Part shown: positions 1 to 5,213 of the stretch, in pieces
Position numbering within the stretch: the first letter of the stretch is position 1
Layout of the letters: every line of letters begins with the position of its first letter
Source: Pseudorhodobacter sp.
GTDB taxonomy: Bacteria > Pseudomonadota > Alphaproteobacteria > Rhodobacterales > Rhodobacteraceae
Direction of reading: 5' to 3'
Assembly (NCBI GenBank): GCA_024641255.1
Contig: JAHEDL010000102.1
Location: 1-5,213, forward strand
Length of the DNA stretch: 5,213 nucleotides
Notes under the pieces: model-generated
What the model was told of the DNA's origin: nothing
What the model saw: the letters and a program-made list of their open reading frames with translations, nothing else
Database searches by the model: none
Position numbers and translations under genes: made by a program

Positions 1-88
1 TGCGGAAGTTGCCCTTCACGCGGCGCGGAAAGATCGGCTCGCGGGCGGCATAAAGCTGTTCGGGTTGAGGAGCGACGGGAGTTGTCAC
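1..88 (-). CDS. ccoG: CcoG (RdxB/FixG-type) cbb3 oxidase maturation protein, 5' end only
   Basis: Only the first 29 codons are present; the gene continues past the left edge. The N-terminus contains LYAAREPIFPRRVKGNFR, which matches the start of CcoG/RdxB proteins as I know them. CcoG is a membrane polyferredoxin; the family is linked to copper reduction and delivery for the CuB centre of cbb3 oxidase. The later transmembrane and 4Fe-4S segments lie outside the window. I chose the GTG at 88 because GGAG (98-101) stands 9 nt upstream. The frame stays open further upstream, with another GTG at 151, but that codon has no visible ribosome binding site and lies upstream of the transcription start predicted from the FNR box at 170-183. 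It follows ccoNOQP on the same strand after a 317-nt gap, and probably heads a ccoGHIS cluster (inferred). The identity rests on a short stretch but is distinctive. Confidence 0.85.
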   Translation of the reverse strand, partial: MTTPVAPQPEQLYAAREPIFPRRVKGNFR

Positions 89-97
89 AGGAGCTGT

Positions 98-101
98 CTC
101 C
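98..101 (-). promoter_or_regulatory. Ribosome binding site of ccoG (GGAG)
   Basis: On the minus strand GGAG lies 9 nt before the GTG at 88. It is the only purine-rich Shine-Dalgarno match near a candidate start in this frame, and it decides in favour of the GTG at 88 over the in-frame GTG at 151. Confidence 0.6.
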
Positions 102-169
102 GGGTCTTGTTTTGGGCGGGACGGATTGCCCCTTTGGCCCTTCTTGGTCACGAACAGCGCAGGGCTGCA

Positions 170-183
170 TTGACTTGAATCAA
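170..183 (-). promoter_or_regulatory. FNR/FnrL-type box upstream of ccoG
   Basis: The plus strand reads TTGACTTGAATCAA, and the minus strand TTGATTCAAGTCAA. Both half-sites fit the TTGAY-N4-RTCAA form of the FNR family recognition sequence. The centre (176.5) is 88.5 nt upstream of the ccoG GTG. If it acts as a class II activator site centred near -41.5, transcription would start close to 135 and give a leader of about 47 nt. No convincing -10 hexamer can be read, which is common for activator-dependent promoters. This site implies that the assembly genes are induced under low oxygen independently of ccoNOQP. Confidence 0.8.
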
Positions 184-281
184 AAAGACATCCGCGACTC
201 AGGTTTCACAATGCGGCAATGCAGCACGGGGGGCCACATAGGGGCCGAAACGGTCAATTTGTCGCGGAATTTCAAACTCAA

Positions 282-304
282 GGCCGGGCGCAAACGGCCC
301 GGCC
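282..304 (-). other. GC-rich hairpin in the ccoP-ccoG gap
   Basis: GGCCGGGC (282-289) is perfectly complementary to GCCCGGCC (297-304), giving an 8-bp all-GC stem with a 7-nt loop. On the minus strand it is followed by TTGAGTTTGAAATT, which is not a clean T-run. It could be a back-up terminator, an RNA 3'-end stabiliser or chance in GC-rich sequence. The hairpin itself is directly visible; its role is inferred. Confidence 0.4.
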
Positions 305-314
305 CTGTGGATCT

Positions 315-370
315 AAAAAGGGGCACCGGCACCCTCAGGAAACGCGCGAACAGGATGAGGCGCCGGTGCC
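315..370 (-). terminator. Rho-independent terminator after ccoP
   Basis: GCCGGTGCC and GGCACCGGC form a perfect 9-bp GC-rich stem (362-370 with 322-330). On the minus strand it is followed by CC and then five T (319-315). The apex contains a second short stem (CCTCA 333-337 with TGAGG 356-360) after a small internal loop, leaving an 18-nt loop. It begins 35 nt after the ccoP stop codon and is correctly oriented to end the ccoNOQP transcript. The large apex is less standard than a tetraloop, so efficiency may be partial. Confidence 0.7.
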
Positions 371-405
371 AGCGGCAGGCGGCCAAAGCCGCCCGCACGC
401 ATCTC

Positions 406-1284
406 TTATTCGCCACCGCCAAGGCTGTGGACATAGGTCGCAACCGACCGGATCTGGTCTTCGCTCAGACGGCCGGTCCAGGCCGGCATCACGCCAAACC
501 GCGCATTGGTCACGGTTTCGGTCAACGTCGCCTCGTCGCCACCATACAGCCAGATCGCGTCCGTCAGGTTCGGTGCGCCAAAGTTGCGGTCGCCCTTGCC
601 TTCCGGCCCGTGGCAGGCCGAACAGTTGTCAGCAAACACCGTGGCCCCGGCTGTCGCCAAAGCCGCATCGTGATCCTGACCCGAGATCTGGCGGACAAAG
701 TTCACCACTTGTCCGATTTGACCCTTGTCCAGAATCCCATCCTTGCCGAACGACGGCATCTGCGAATAGCGCGCATCTGCGTCGGTGGTGTTGCGGATAC
801 CGTGGGTGATGGTGGTATGGATCGCTTCCATATCGCCGCCCCACAGCCAATCGTTGTCCAACAGGTTCGGATAGCCCTTGCCCTGAACCCCTGCGGCACC
901 CGAACCGTGGCACTGGGCGCAGTTGTTCTTGAACACCGAAGCCCCGGCCGATTCGGCAAAGGTTTTCAGCTCTTCGTTGGCAGGAATCGTCGCCAGATCG
1001 GCCGCAATCAGCTTGGCCTTGATCGGAGCATTCGCATCGTCGAACTTCTTGATGTCCGCTTCCACGTCAGCGCGTTGATCAGACCCGATCACACCTTGGG
1101 TGTGACCCGTCAGCAGCGGCCATGCCGGATAAGCAACGGTATAGGCGATACCCCAGATAATCGTCAGGTAAAGCACCCACACCCACCACCGCGGCAACGG
1201 GTTGTTGAACTCTTCAATGCCGTCCCAGGAATGGCCGGTGGTTTCCACCTGCCCCGGAACTTTCTTCACTTGCTTGGCGCACAT
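406..1284 (-). CDS. ccoP: Cbb3-type cytochrome c oxidase subunit III, dihaem cytochrome c CcoP
   Basis: CcoP is the membrane-anchored dihaem cytochrome c of cbb3 oxidase and passes electrons to the CcoO/CcoN core from the periplasmic side. The 292-residue product has a conserved N-terminal segment ([20 protein letters not shown], about 15-34) and one transmembrane helix at about 33-56. Two periplasmic cytochrome c domains follow. The first haem site is CAQCH (C122, C125, H126) with M176 in SQMPSF as probable axial ligand. The second is CSACH (C221, C224, H225) with M266 in GVMPAW. The length is normal for the family. The ATG is 3 nt after the ccoQ stop, and GGAGG (1293-1297) lies 8 nt before it, inside the end of ccoQ, which indicates translational coupling. 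It is the last gene of ccoNOQP. Cysteine at position 2 is a small oddity; it is not in a lipobox context. Confidence 0.97.
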   Translation of the reverse strand: MCAKQVKKVPGQVETTGHSWDGIEEFNNPLPRWWVWVLYLTIIWGIAYTVAYPAWPLLTGHTQGVIGSDQRADVEADIKKFDDANAPIKAKLIAADLATIPANEELKTFAESAGASVFKNNCAQCHGSGAAGVQGKGYPNLLDNDWLWGGDMEAIHTTITHGIRNTTDADARYSQMPSFGKDGILDKGQIGQVVNFVRQISGQDHDAALATAGATVFADNCSACHGPEGKGDRNFGAPNLTDAIWLYGGDEATLTETVTNARFGVMPAWTGRLSEDQIRSVATYVHSLGGGE

Positions 1285-1287
1285 GGA

Positions 1288-1509
1288 TTACGCCTCCTCG
1301 GCTTGCCGAAGACCCGAGGCGCGCTGTGCGCGCACCTCGTTATCATCGGCGGGTTTCTTGTCATGGCGGAAGATCGAATTCGCGATGTCATCATGGGTGG
1401 CCCGCGATCCCGGGCGCCAGGCCCAGGCAAACACGCCCAGGAACACCAGCGTCAGGAACAGCAGCACCCAGCTGTCAGCGAATTCACGCAGAAGGCTGTA
1501 CGTTTGCAT
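1288..1509 (-). CDS. ccoQ: Cbb3-type cytochrome c oxidase small subunit CcoQ (subunit IV)
   Basis: CcoQ is a short single-pass membrane protein that stabilises the cbb3 complex and, in Rhodobacter, is reported to take part in oxygen signalling. The 73-residue product starts MQTYSLLREFADSW, has one transmembrane helix at about 13-31 ending in WAWRPGSR, and then a charged, hydrophilic tail rich in D, R, K and E, which is the usual CcoQ/FixQ layout. I chose the ATG at 1509 and not the longer in-frame ATG at 1557, because the latter is inside ccoO and because an AGGGGGG tract (1514-1520) lies just upstream. The gap to the ccoO stop is 10 nt. The position between ccoO and ccoP supports the call as much as the sequence does. 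Confidence 0.93.
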   Translation of the reverse strand: MQTYSLLREFADSWVLLFLTLVFLGVFAWAWRPGSRATHDDIANSIFRHDKKPADDNEVRAQRASGLRQAEEA

Positions 1510-1519
1510 ACCGCCCCCC

Positions 1520-2248
1520 TTACCGCGTCGGGTCAGGCATGAAGGTCGAGAAATCAACCATCGTACCCAACACTTGCAGATAGGCGATCAGCGCATCCAT
1601 TTCGGTCAGCGCAGGCTGGCCGTCAAAGTTTGCAATCGTCACCTTGTCGCCATAGCGCGTCGTCAAACCACTGGTGTCGCCATCAGGATTGGCTTGCGCC
1701 GCAAAGTCTTCCTTCGCCGCTGCGATCTCTTCGTCGGTGTAAGGCACACCAACCATGCGATGCGTCGACATGATATCGCCGATGTATTTGCCGTCGACTT
1801 CGGTATCCAACAGGAAGTTGTACTTCGGCATCACCGATTCCGGCACAACAGCTTGCGGGTTTACCAAGTGGTCAACATGCCAGGCGTTCGAGTATTTGCC
1901 GCCCACGCGTGCCAAATCCGGCCCGGTGCGCTTCGATCCCCATTGGAACGGGTGATCATACATCGACTCTGCCGCCAGCGAGTAGTGGCCATAGCGTTCG
2001 ACCTCGTCGCGCATCGGGCGGATCATCTGGCTGTGGCAAACATAGCAACCCTCACGGATATAAATGTCGCGGCCAGCCAGTTCCAGCGGGGTGTAGGGGC
2101 GAACCCCTTCCACCTTTTCAATGGTGTTCTGCAGATAGAACAGCGGTGCAATCTCTACGATGCCACCAATCGTCACCACCAGAAGCGACAACACCATCAG
2201 CAGTGTCGCGTGGGTTTCGATAGCCTTGTGTTTGTCAAGAAAAGCCAT
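1520..2248 (-). CDS. ccoO: Cbb3-type cytochrome c oxidase subunit II, monohaem cytochrome c CcoO
   Basis: CcoO is the membrane-anchored monohaem cytochrome c that binds tightly to CcoN and delivers electrons to its haem b centres. The 242-residue product has an N-terminal signal anchor helix at about 13-34 ([20 protein letters not shown]), a conserved EIAPLFYLQ segment after it, and the haem c site CYVCH (C68, C71, H72) in the family context [19 protein letters not shown]140 in VPESVMPKY is the probable axial haem ligand. [16 protein letters not shown] (about 109-124) is also typical. The length is normal. The ATG lies 15 nt after the ccoN stop, with GGAGGG (2256-2261) 7 nt upstream. It is the second gene of ccoNOQP. 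Confidence 0.97.
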   Translation of the reverse strand: MAFLDKHKAIETHATLLMVLSLLVVTIGGIVEIAPLFYLQNTIEKVEGVRPYTPLELAGRDIYIREGCYVCHSQMIRPMRDEVERYGHYSLAAESMYDHPFQWGSKRTGPDLARVGGKYSNAWHVDHLVNPQAVVPESVMPKYNFLLDTEVDGKYIGDIMSTHRMVGVPYTDEEIAAAKEDFAAQANPDGDTSGLTTRYGDKVTIANFDGQPALTEMDALIAYLQVLGTMVDFSTFMPDPTR

Positions 2249-2263
2249 TGTCCTGCCCTCCGA

Positions 2264-3871
2264 TCATTCAGCAGGAACGGCGTTGTTCGCGTTGATCGCA
2301 GCTTTTGCAGGCTGCGCGCGCACCGTCATCCACAGGTTATAAGCCATGATCAACGCACCAGACAGGAACATAACCCCACCCAGACCGCGAACCACATACA
2401 TCGGGTACTTGGCGGCAACCGTGTCGGCGAAAGCGTTCACAAGGAAGCCATTCGCATCAACTTCGCGCCACATCAGGCCTTCCATGATGCCGGTCACCCA
2501 CATCGACGATGCATAAAGCACGATGCCGATGGTGGCCAACCAGAAGTGCCAGCTGACCAGTTTCAGGCTGTAAAGCCCTTCGCGGTTCCACAGGCGCGGC
2601 GTCAGGAAGTAAAGCGCGCCAAAGGTGATCATGCCGTTCCAGCCCAGCGCACCAGAGTGCACGTGACCAATCGTCCAGTCGGTGTAGTGCGACAGGCTGT
2701 TCACAGCCTTGATCGACATCATCGGGCCTTCAAAGGTCGACATGCCGTAGAAGCCGATCGACACCACCATCATACGGATGATCGGGTCGGTGCGCAGCTT
2801 GTCCCATGCGCCCGAAAGCGTCATCAGACCGTTGATCATGCCACCCCAAGACGGCATCCACAGGATAACCGAGAACACCATACCCAGCGTCGCTGCCCAT
2901 TCAGGCAAAGCGGTGTAGTGCAGGTGGTGCGGGCCAGCCCAGATATAAAGGAAGATCAGCGCCCAGAAGTGGATGATCGACAGCTTATAGCTGTAAACCG
3001 GCTTTTCCGCCTGTTTCGGCACAAAGTAGTACATCATGCCCAGAAAGCCTGCGGTCAGGAAGAAGCCCACAGCGTTGTGGCCATACCACCATTGCGTCAT
3101 GGCATCCTGCACGCCCGAGAATACCGGAACTGACTGCGAAGACAGGATCGAAACCGGAATAGCCAGGTTGTTGACGATGTGCAGCATTGCCACCGTGATG
3201 ATCATCGACAGCAAGAACCAGTTTGCCACATAGATATGCGGCTCTTTGCGGTTCCACAGCGTGCCCATGAAGACCAGCAGGAACGCCACCCAAACAACGG
3301 CGATCCAGATGTCGATGTACCAAACGGTCTCAGCATATTCCTTGCCCTGCGACCCGCCCAAAACATAGGACGTTGCCGCCAGCACGATCATCAGCTGCCA
3401 GCCCCAGAACACGAACCAGCCCAGGTTGCCACCAAACAGCCGCGTGCCACAGGTGCGTTGCACGATGTAGAACGCCGACATGATCAGCGCGTTGCCGCCA
3501 AAGGCGAAGATCACTGCACTGGTGTGCAGCGGCCGCAGACGCCCAAAGTTCAATATGCCGTCCGTAACGCCACCAAGGTTAAGCGCCGGAAAGGCCAATT
3601 GGAAAGCAATCACCACGCCCACAAGGAAACCGACAACACCCCAGAAGGTGGTTGCGATAACCCCGGCGCGCACAACGCCATCCATATATTCATTTGCCGG
3701 ATGAACCCGAACCTCGCCGGCATGACGCAGCTCCCACACGAATGCGATTGCTGCGGCAAGCATGACGACGATTGCGTTCACCATATACGGCAGATCGTGC
3801 GCGTAATTGGCAGCGATAGCGGCAAGCACCGCGATCGCCCCAAGCACGATCAATTTAACGTAATCCCACAT
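2264..3871 (-). CDS. ccoN: Cbb3-type cytochrome c oxidase catalytic subunit I CcoN
   Basis: CcoN is the haem-copper catalytic subunit that reduces oxygen to water with high affinity and pumps protons. The 535-residue product is almost entirely transmembrane. Ligands are placed by comparison with known CcoN proteins: H116 (RPLHTSAV) and H405 for low-spin haem b; H403 of the GHVH motif for haem b3; H265 ([10 protein letters not shown]), H315 and H316 (GPHHLHYT) for CuB; Y309 as the probable cross-linked tyrosine; and E381 (TFEGPMMS) as the conserved glutamate. Two extra hydrophobic segments (about 5-22 and 29-46) precede the 12-helix core, as in Rhodobacter homologues. I chose the ATG at 3871 (MWDYVK, the usual Rhodobacter N-terminus, with AAGGGA 6 nt upstream). 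The longer in-frame ATG at 3985 lies within an FNR box and would add a hydrophilic, arginine-rich leader. It heads ccoNOQP. Confidence 0.98.
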   Translation of the reverse strand: MWDYVKLIVLGAIAVLAAIAANYAHDLPYMVNAIVVMLAAAIAFVWELRHAGEVRVHPANEYMDGVVRAGVIATTFWGVVGFLVGVVIAFQLAFPALNLGGVTDGILNFGRLRPLHTSAVIFAFGGNALIMSAFYIVQRTCGTRLFGGNLGWFVFWGWQLMIVLAATSYVLGGSQGKEYAETVWYIDIWIAVVWVAFLLVFMGTLWNRKEPHIYVANWFLLSMIITVAMLHIVNNLAIPVSILSSQSVPVFSGVQDAMTQWWYGHNAVGFFLTAGFLGMMYYFVPKQAEKPVYSYKLSIIHFWALIFLYIWAGPHHLHYTALPEWAATLGMVFSVILWMPSWGGMINGLMTLSGAWDKLRTDPIIRMMVVSIGFYGMSTFEGPMMSIKAVNSLSHYTDWTIGHVHSGALGWNGMITFGALYFLTPRLWNREGLYSLKLVSWHFWLATIGIVLYASSMWVTGIMEGLMWREVDANGFLVNAFADTVAAKYPMYVVRGLGGVMFLSGALIMAYNLWMTVRAQPAKAAINANNAVPAE

Positions 3872-3877
3872 TTTGCG

Positions 3878-3883
3878 TCCCTT
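3878..3883 (-). promoter_or_regulatory. Ribosome binding site of ccoN (AAGGGA)
   Basis: On the minus strand AAGGGA is followed by 6 nt and the ATG at 3871. It supports the 535-residue start over the upstream in-frame ATG at 3985, which would be at or before the expected promoter. Confidence 0.65.
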
Positions 3884-3976
3884 CGTCTTTGGTCCGGTCC
3901 GCCCCCGATTGCGACTCGAAGTGCGGCCAAGAGCTTTTGACTGTTCACCTTTTCGCAGCCGCGGCACGATGCGGCC

Positions 3977-3990
3977 TTGATCCATGTCAA
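3977..3990 (-). promoter_or_regulatory. FNR/FnrL-type box, probably for ccoNOQP
   Basis: TTGATCCATGTCAA fits TTGAY-N4-RTCAA. It is the box nearer to ccoN, centred 112.5 nt upstream of the ATG. A class II site at about -41.5 would put the ccoN transcription start near 3942 with a leader of about 70 nt. FNR-type control of ccoNOQP is established in Rhodobacter and Paracoccus. Assignment to ccoN and not usp is inferred from geometry: if the other box (4009-4022) drove ccoN, its -10 region would fall on this site. No clear -10 hexamer is visible. Confidence 0.85.
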
Positions 3991-4008
3991 CAACGCGTGA
4001 ACCATGGC

Positions 4009-4022
4009 TTGATCAAGGTCAA
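4009..4022 (+). promoter_or_regulatory. FNR/FnrL-type box, probably for usp
   Basis: TTGATCAAGGTCAA fits TTGAY-N4-RTCAA. It is centred 67.5 nt upstream of the usp ATG, so class II activation would start transcription near 4057 and leave a leader of about 26 nt that includes the GGAG at 4071. The left half overlaps a 10-bp perfect palindrome, CTTGATCAAG (4008-4017). The centre-to-centre distance to the box at 3977-3990 is 32 bp, about three helical turns. Confidence 0.85.
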
Positions 4023-4070
4023 TGCGCAGCACTAGTCTGCCTGACATCCTGCCACGATACCTTAGCTTAT

Positions 4071-4074
4071 GGAG
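4071..4074 (+). promoter_or_regulatory. Ribosome binding site of usp (GGAG)
   Basis: GGAG lies 8 nt before the ATG at 4083, the standard spacing. It favours this start over the in-frame ATG at 3984, which falls inside an FNR box and upstream of the second one. Confidence 0.65.
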
Positions 4075-4082
4075 CCTGCATC

Positions 4083-4931
4083 ATGGCCTACAAATCCATC
4101 CTTACGGTTCTGACAAATCCGGGCGATGCCGAACTCGCGATCAGTTCCGCCGCCCGGCTTGCACGTTCGCAAGATGCCCATCTTGACGTATTGGTTTTGG
4201 GCGTTGACCGCACGCAGGTTGGCTATTCCTACATCGGGTCGGGCGCCGTGCTGATGCAGGTCGGCATCGACCGCGCCGAGGCTGACGCCCGCGCCATGGA
4301 AGCCGCCGCCAAAGCCGCCCTGGCCGAAGAAAGCGATGATCTGCGCTATTCGGTCGAGGCGGTCGTTACCCAACTTGGCGCGCTGACCGATCTGGTCGCC
4401 TCGCGCGCCCGCTTTTCCGATCTGGTGGTGTTGCCGCGCCCCTATGGCCCCGGCGTTGGCCCCGAATCCGAAGCCATCATCGAAGCAGCACTATTTGAAG
4501 GCAAAGTTCCGGTTCTTGTGCTGCCCGCCAAGGGTTTGGGTGCAAATGCCCTGCCCAAGCGCATCGTCGTCGCCTGGAACCAAAGCGGCGAGGCGCTGAC
4601 GGCCACGCGGCTGGCCCTGCCCTTGCTGAAAGGGGCCGATGCGGTGAATATCACTGTGATCGACCCGCCGACCCAAGGCGAAGAACGCTCTGATCCGGGC
4701 GGCATGCTGTGCCAAATGCTGGTGCGCCACGGCGTTCACGCCGAGGTGTCGGTGCTGGCCCGCTCGCTGCCGCTGATTTCAGATGTGCTGGCCCGCCACA
4801 TTTGGGATCAGAACGCCGATATGCTGGTGATGGGGGCTTATGGCCACTCGCGTTTCCGCGAAGCAATCTTGGGCGGCGCGACCCGCAACATGCTGGAAAA
4901 AGCCGAAGTTCCGGTGCTGATGGCGCACTAA
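4083..4931 (+). CDS. Universal stress protein, tandem UspA domains
   Basis: The 282-residue soluble, cytoplasmic-type protein consists of two UspA-like domains, roughly 1-150 and 157-282. Each begins with the family beta strand (YKSILTVL; KRIVVAWN) and ends with a VPVLV/VPVLM strand. The second domain carries GAYGHSRFREAILGGAT (251-267), close to the ATP-binding pattern G-2X-G-9X-G(S/T) but with glycine where serine or threonine is usual. The first domain lacks a clear version of the motif (PRPYGPGVGPESE), so only the second is likely to bind nucleotide. Tandem Usp proteins are often linked to hypoxia or energy stress; the exact biochemical role is unknown. The gene is divergent from ccoN with an FNR-type box of its own, so low-oxygen induction together with cbb3 oxidase is likely. 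The ATG at 4083 gives the typical MAYKSIL start. Confidence 0.93.
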   Translation: MAYKSILTVLTNPGDAELAISSAARLARSQDAHLDVLVLGVDRTQVGYSYIGSGAVLMQVGIDRAEADARAMEAAAKAALAEESDDLRYSVEAVVTQLGALTDLVASRARFSDLVVLPRPYGPGVGPESEAIIEAALFEGKVPVLVLPAKGLGANALPKRIVVAWNQSGEALTATRLALPLLKGADAVNITVIDPPTQGEERSDPGGMLCQMLVRHGVHAEVSVLARSLPLISDVLARHIWDQNADMLVMGAYGHSRFREAILGGATRNMLEKAEVPVLMAH

Positions 4932-4945
4932 AACAGCCTGTCAGC

Positions 4946-4967
4946 GGGCGCGCGCAATGTCGCGCCC
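4946..4967 (+). other. GC-rich hairpin just after usp
   Basis: GGGCGCG (4946-4952) pairs perfectly with CGCGCCC (4961-4967) around an 8-nt loop, starting 14 nt after the usp stop. No T-run follows (CGTTGGCC), so it is not a complete intrinsic terminator. It may protect the mRNA 3' end or assist the stronger hairpin 30 nt further on, or be a by-product of GC-rich sequence. Confidence 0.35.
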
Positions 4968-4996
4968 CGTTGGCCTTACTCATCGCACAGAAATAA

Positions 4997-5024
4997 AAAA
5001 GGGGCCCGCAAGCGGACCCCTTTT
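4997..5024. terminator. Bidirectional rho-independent terminator between usp and the acidic-tail gene
   Basis: AAAAGGGGCCCGC (4997-5009) pairs with GCGGACCCCTTTT (5012-5024), with a single C-A mismatch (5005/5016) and a very tight CAAG apex. The A tract on the left (six A, 4995-5000) becomes a T-run on the minus strand, and TTTT on the right serves the plus strand. It lies between two convergent genes, 66 nt after the usp stop and 17 nt after the stop of the minus-strand gene, and can end both transcripts. Confidence 0.88.
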
Positions 5025-5040
5025 CAATTTTGGCGGCAGA

Positions 5041-5213
5041 TCAACGACGCGGATCGTCGTCATCTTCCTCGTCTTCGTCATCGCCATGCGGCAGGTTGAA
5101 GAAGCTGTCCGCATCCGAAAAATCGGCGGGCTTTTCTTCGCGCTCATCACGGGTGAACGCCTCAAGACCCGAGGCCAGCTTCGGCTCAAGATCCATGCCC
5201 AGCGACTGTTCGG
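5041..5213 (-). CDS. C-terminal end of an unidentified protein with an acidic tail
   Basis: Fifty-six codons and a TGA stop are present; the 5' part lies beyond the right edge. I do not recognise the family. The visible part is hydrophilic, contains LEPKLASGLEAFTRDER, then FSDADSFFNLPHG, and ends in an acidic run, GDDEDEEDDDDPRR. No transmembrane segment or catalytic motif is seen. It reads as a real coding sequence because the frame is open to the edge, the stop is followed closely by a terminator in the right orientation, and the composition is unlike a shadow frame. The overlapping minus-strand frame 4980-5189 (arginine-rich, running through the terminator) is the wrong frame. Acidic tails of this kind occur in many alphaproteobacterial cytoplasmic proteins, so the tail itself does not show function. 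Confidence 0.7.
   Translation of the reverse strand, partial: EQSLGMDLEPKLASGLEAFTRDEREEKPADFSDADSFFNLPHGDDEDEEDDDDPRR

Larger units (their letters stand above)
89..405. other. ccoP-ccoG intergenic region with no gene
   Basis: These 317 nt separate the ccoP stop from the ccoG start. I see no convincing coding sequence on either strand; the open frames crossing it lack a ribosome binding site and are shadows of ccoP. Reading in the direction of transcription (right to left), it holds a GC-rich hairpin followed by a T-run (315-370), a second perfect GC-rich hairpin (282-304), an FNR-type box (170-183) and the ccoG leader. This suggests that ccoG has its own promoter and is not only read through from ccoP. 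Confidence 0.7.

Noticed and set aside
82..1542. A 486-codon plus-strand open frame antisense to ccoP and across the ccoP-ccoG gap.
   Set aside because: No recognisable domain, no good ribosome binding site, arginine-rich composition, and it opposes a clear dihaem CcoP.
2709..2722. TTGATCGACATCAT, a near match to an FNR box.
   Set aside because: It lies deep inside ccoN coding sequence (antisense to the conserved MMSIKAV segment), the last base is off consensus, and no start lies near it. A chance match is the best explanation.
1202..3133. A 643-codon open frame on the plus strand, antisense to ccoQ, ccoO and ccoN.
   Set aside because: Its translation is rich in H, R, Q and P with no domain pattern, and it lies opposite unmistakable cco genes. 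Long antisense frames are expected from the codon bias of GC-rich genes.
3179..3940. A 253-codon plus-strand open frame antisense to the 5' part of ccoN.
   Set aside because: Low-complexity H/Q/P/N-rich translation typical of a shadow frame, running into the ccoN promoter region.
3872..3985. N-terminal extension of CcoN by 38 residues from an ATG at 3985.
   Set aside because: The upstream ATG is inside an FNR box, the added residues are hydrophilic and unlike CcoN N-termini, and the ATG at 3871 has a good ribosome binding site.
3984..4082. N-terminal extension of the Usp protein by 33 residues from an ATG at 3984.
   Set aside because: That ATG is inside one FNR box and the extension runs through the second. 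The ATG at 4083 has GGAG at 8 nt and gives the usual Usp start.
4980..5189. A 69-codon minus-strand open frame at the right edge.
   Set aside because: It reads through the bidirectional terminator and is arginine/serine-rich. The alternative frame ending at 5041 is open to the edge and stops just before the terminator, as a real gene would.

Overview
The window looks like chromosome from a GC-rich alphaproteobacterium, most likely a member of the Rhodobacterales (Rhodobacter/Roseobacter relatives). The evidence is the close resemblance of the predicted CcoN, CcoO, CcoP and CcoG sequences to Rhodobacter-type proteins as I remember them, the gene order with a universal stress protein gene divergent from ccoN, and FNR-type (FnrL-like) boxes in the intergenic regions. 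No mobile element, CRISPR array, tRNA or rRNA gene was seen.

Layout. On the minus strand, reading right to left, is the complete ccoNOQP operon (3871 down to 406) for the cbb3-type cytochrome c oxidase: ccoN (2264-3871), ccoO (1520-2248), ccoQ (1288-1509) and ccoP (406-1284), separated by only 15, 10 and 3 nt. A terminator-like hairpin with a T-run (315-370) follows ccoP. After a 317-nt gap comes the 5' end of ccoG (rdxB), which starts with GTG at 88 and runs off the left edge; this gap carries its own FNR-type box (170-183). Divergent from ccoN, on the plus strand, is a tandem-domain universal stress protein gene (4083-4931). The 211-nt ccoN/usp intergenic region holds two FNR-type boxes (3977-3990 and 4009-4022), one for each direction. 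At the right edge a hairpin flanked by A and T tracts (4997-5024) separates usp from the convergent 3' end of an unidentified minus-strand gene with a strongly acidic C-terminus (5041-5213).

How the genes fit together. CcoN is the haem b/b3-CuB catalytic subunit, CcoO and CcoP are membrane-anchored mono- and dihaem cytochromes c that feed it electrons, and CcoQ is the small stabilising subunit. CcoG starts the maturation cluster (usually ccoGHIS) needed for copper delivery and assembly. The three FNR-type boxes suggest that the oxidase, its assembly genes and the Usp protein are induced together when oxygen is low. This is a known type of locus. The points worth a second look are the regulatory architecture, the split between ccoNOQP and ccoG, start-codon choices, and the unidentified acidic-tailed protein. 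I found no convincing previously undescribed system.
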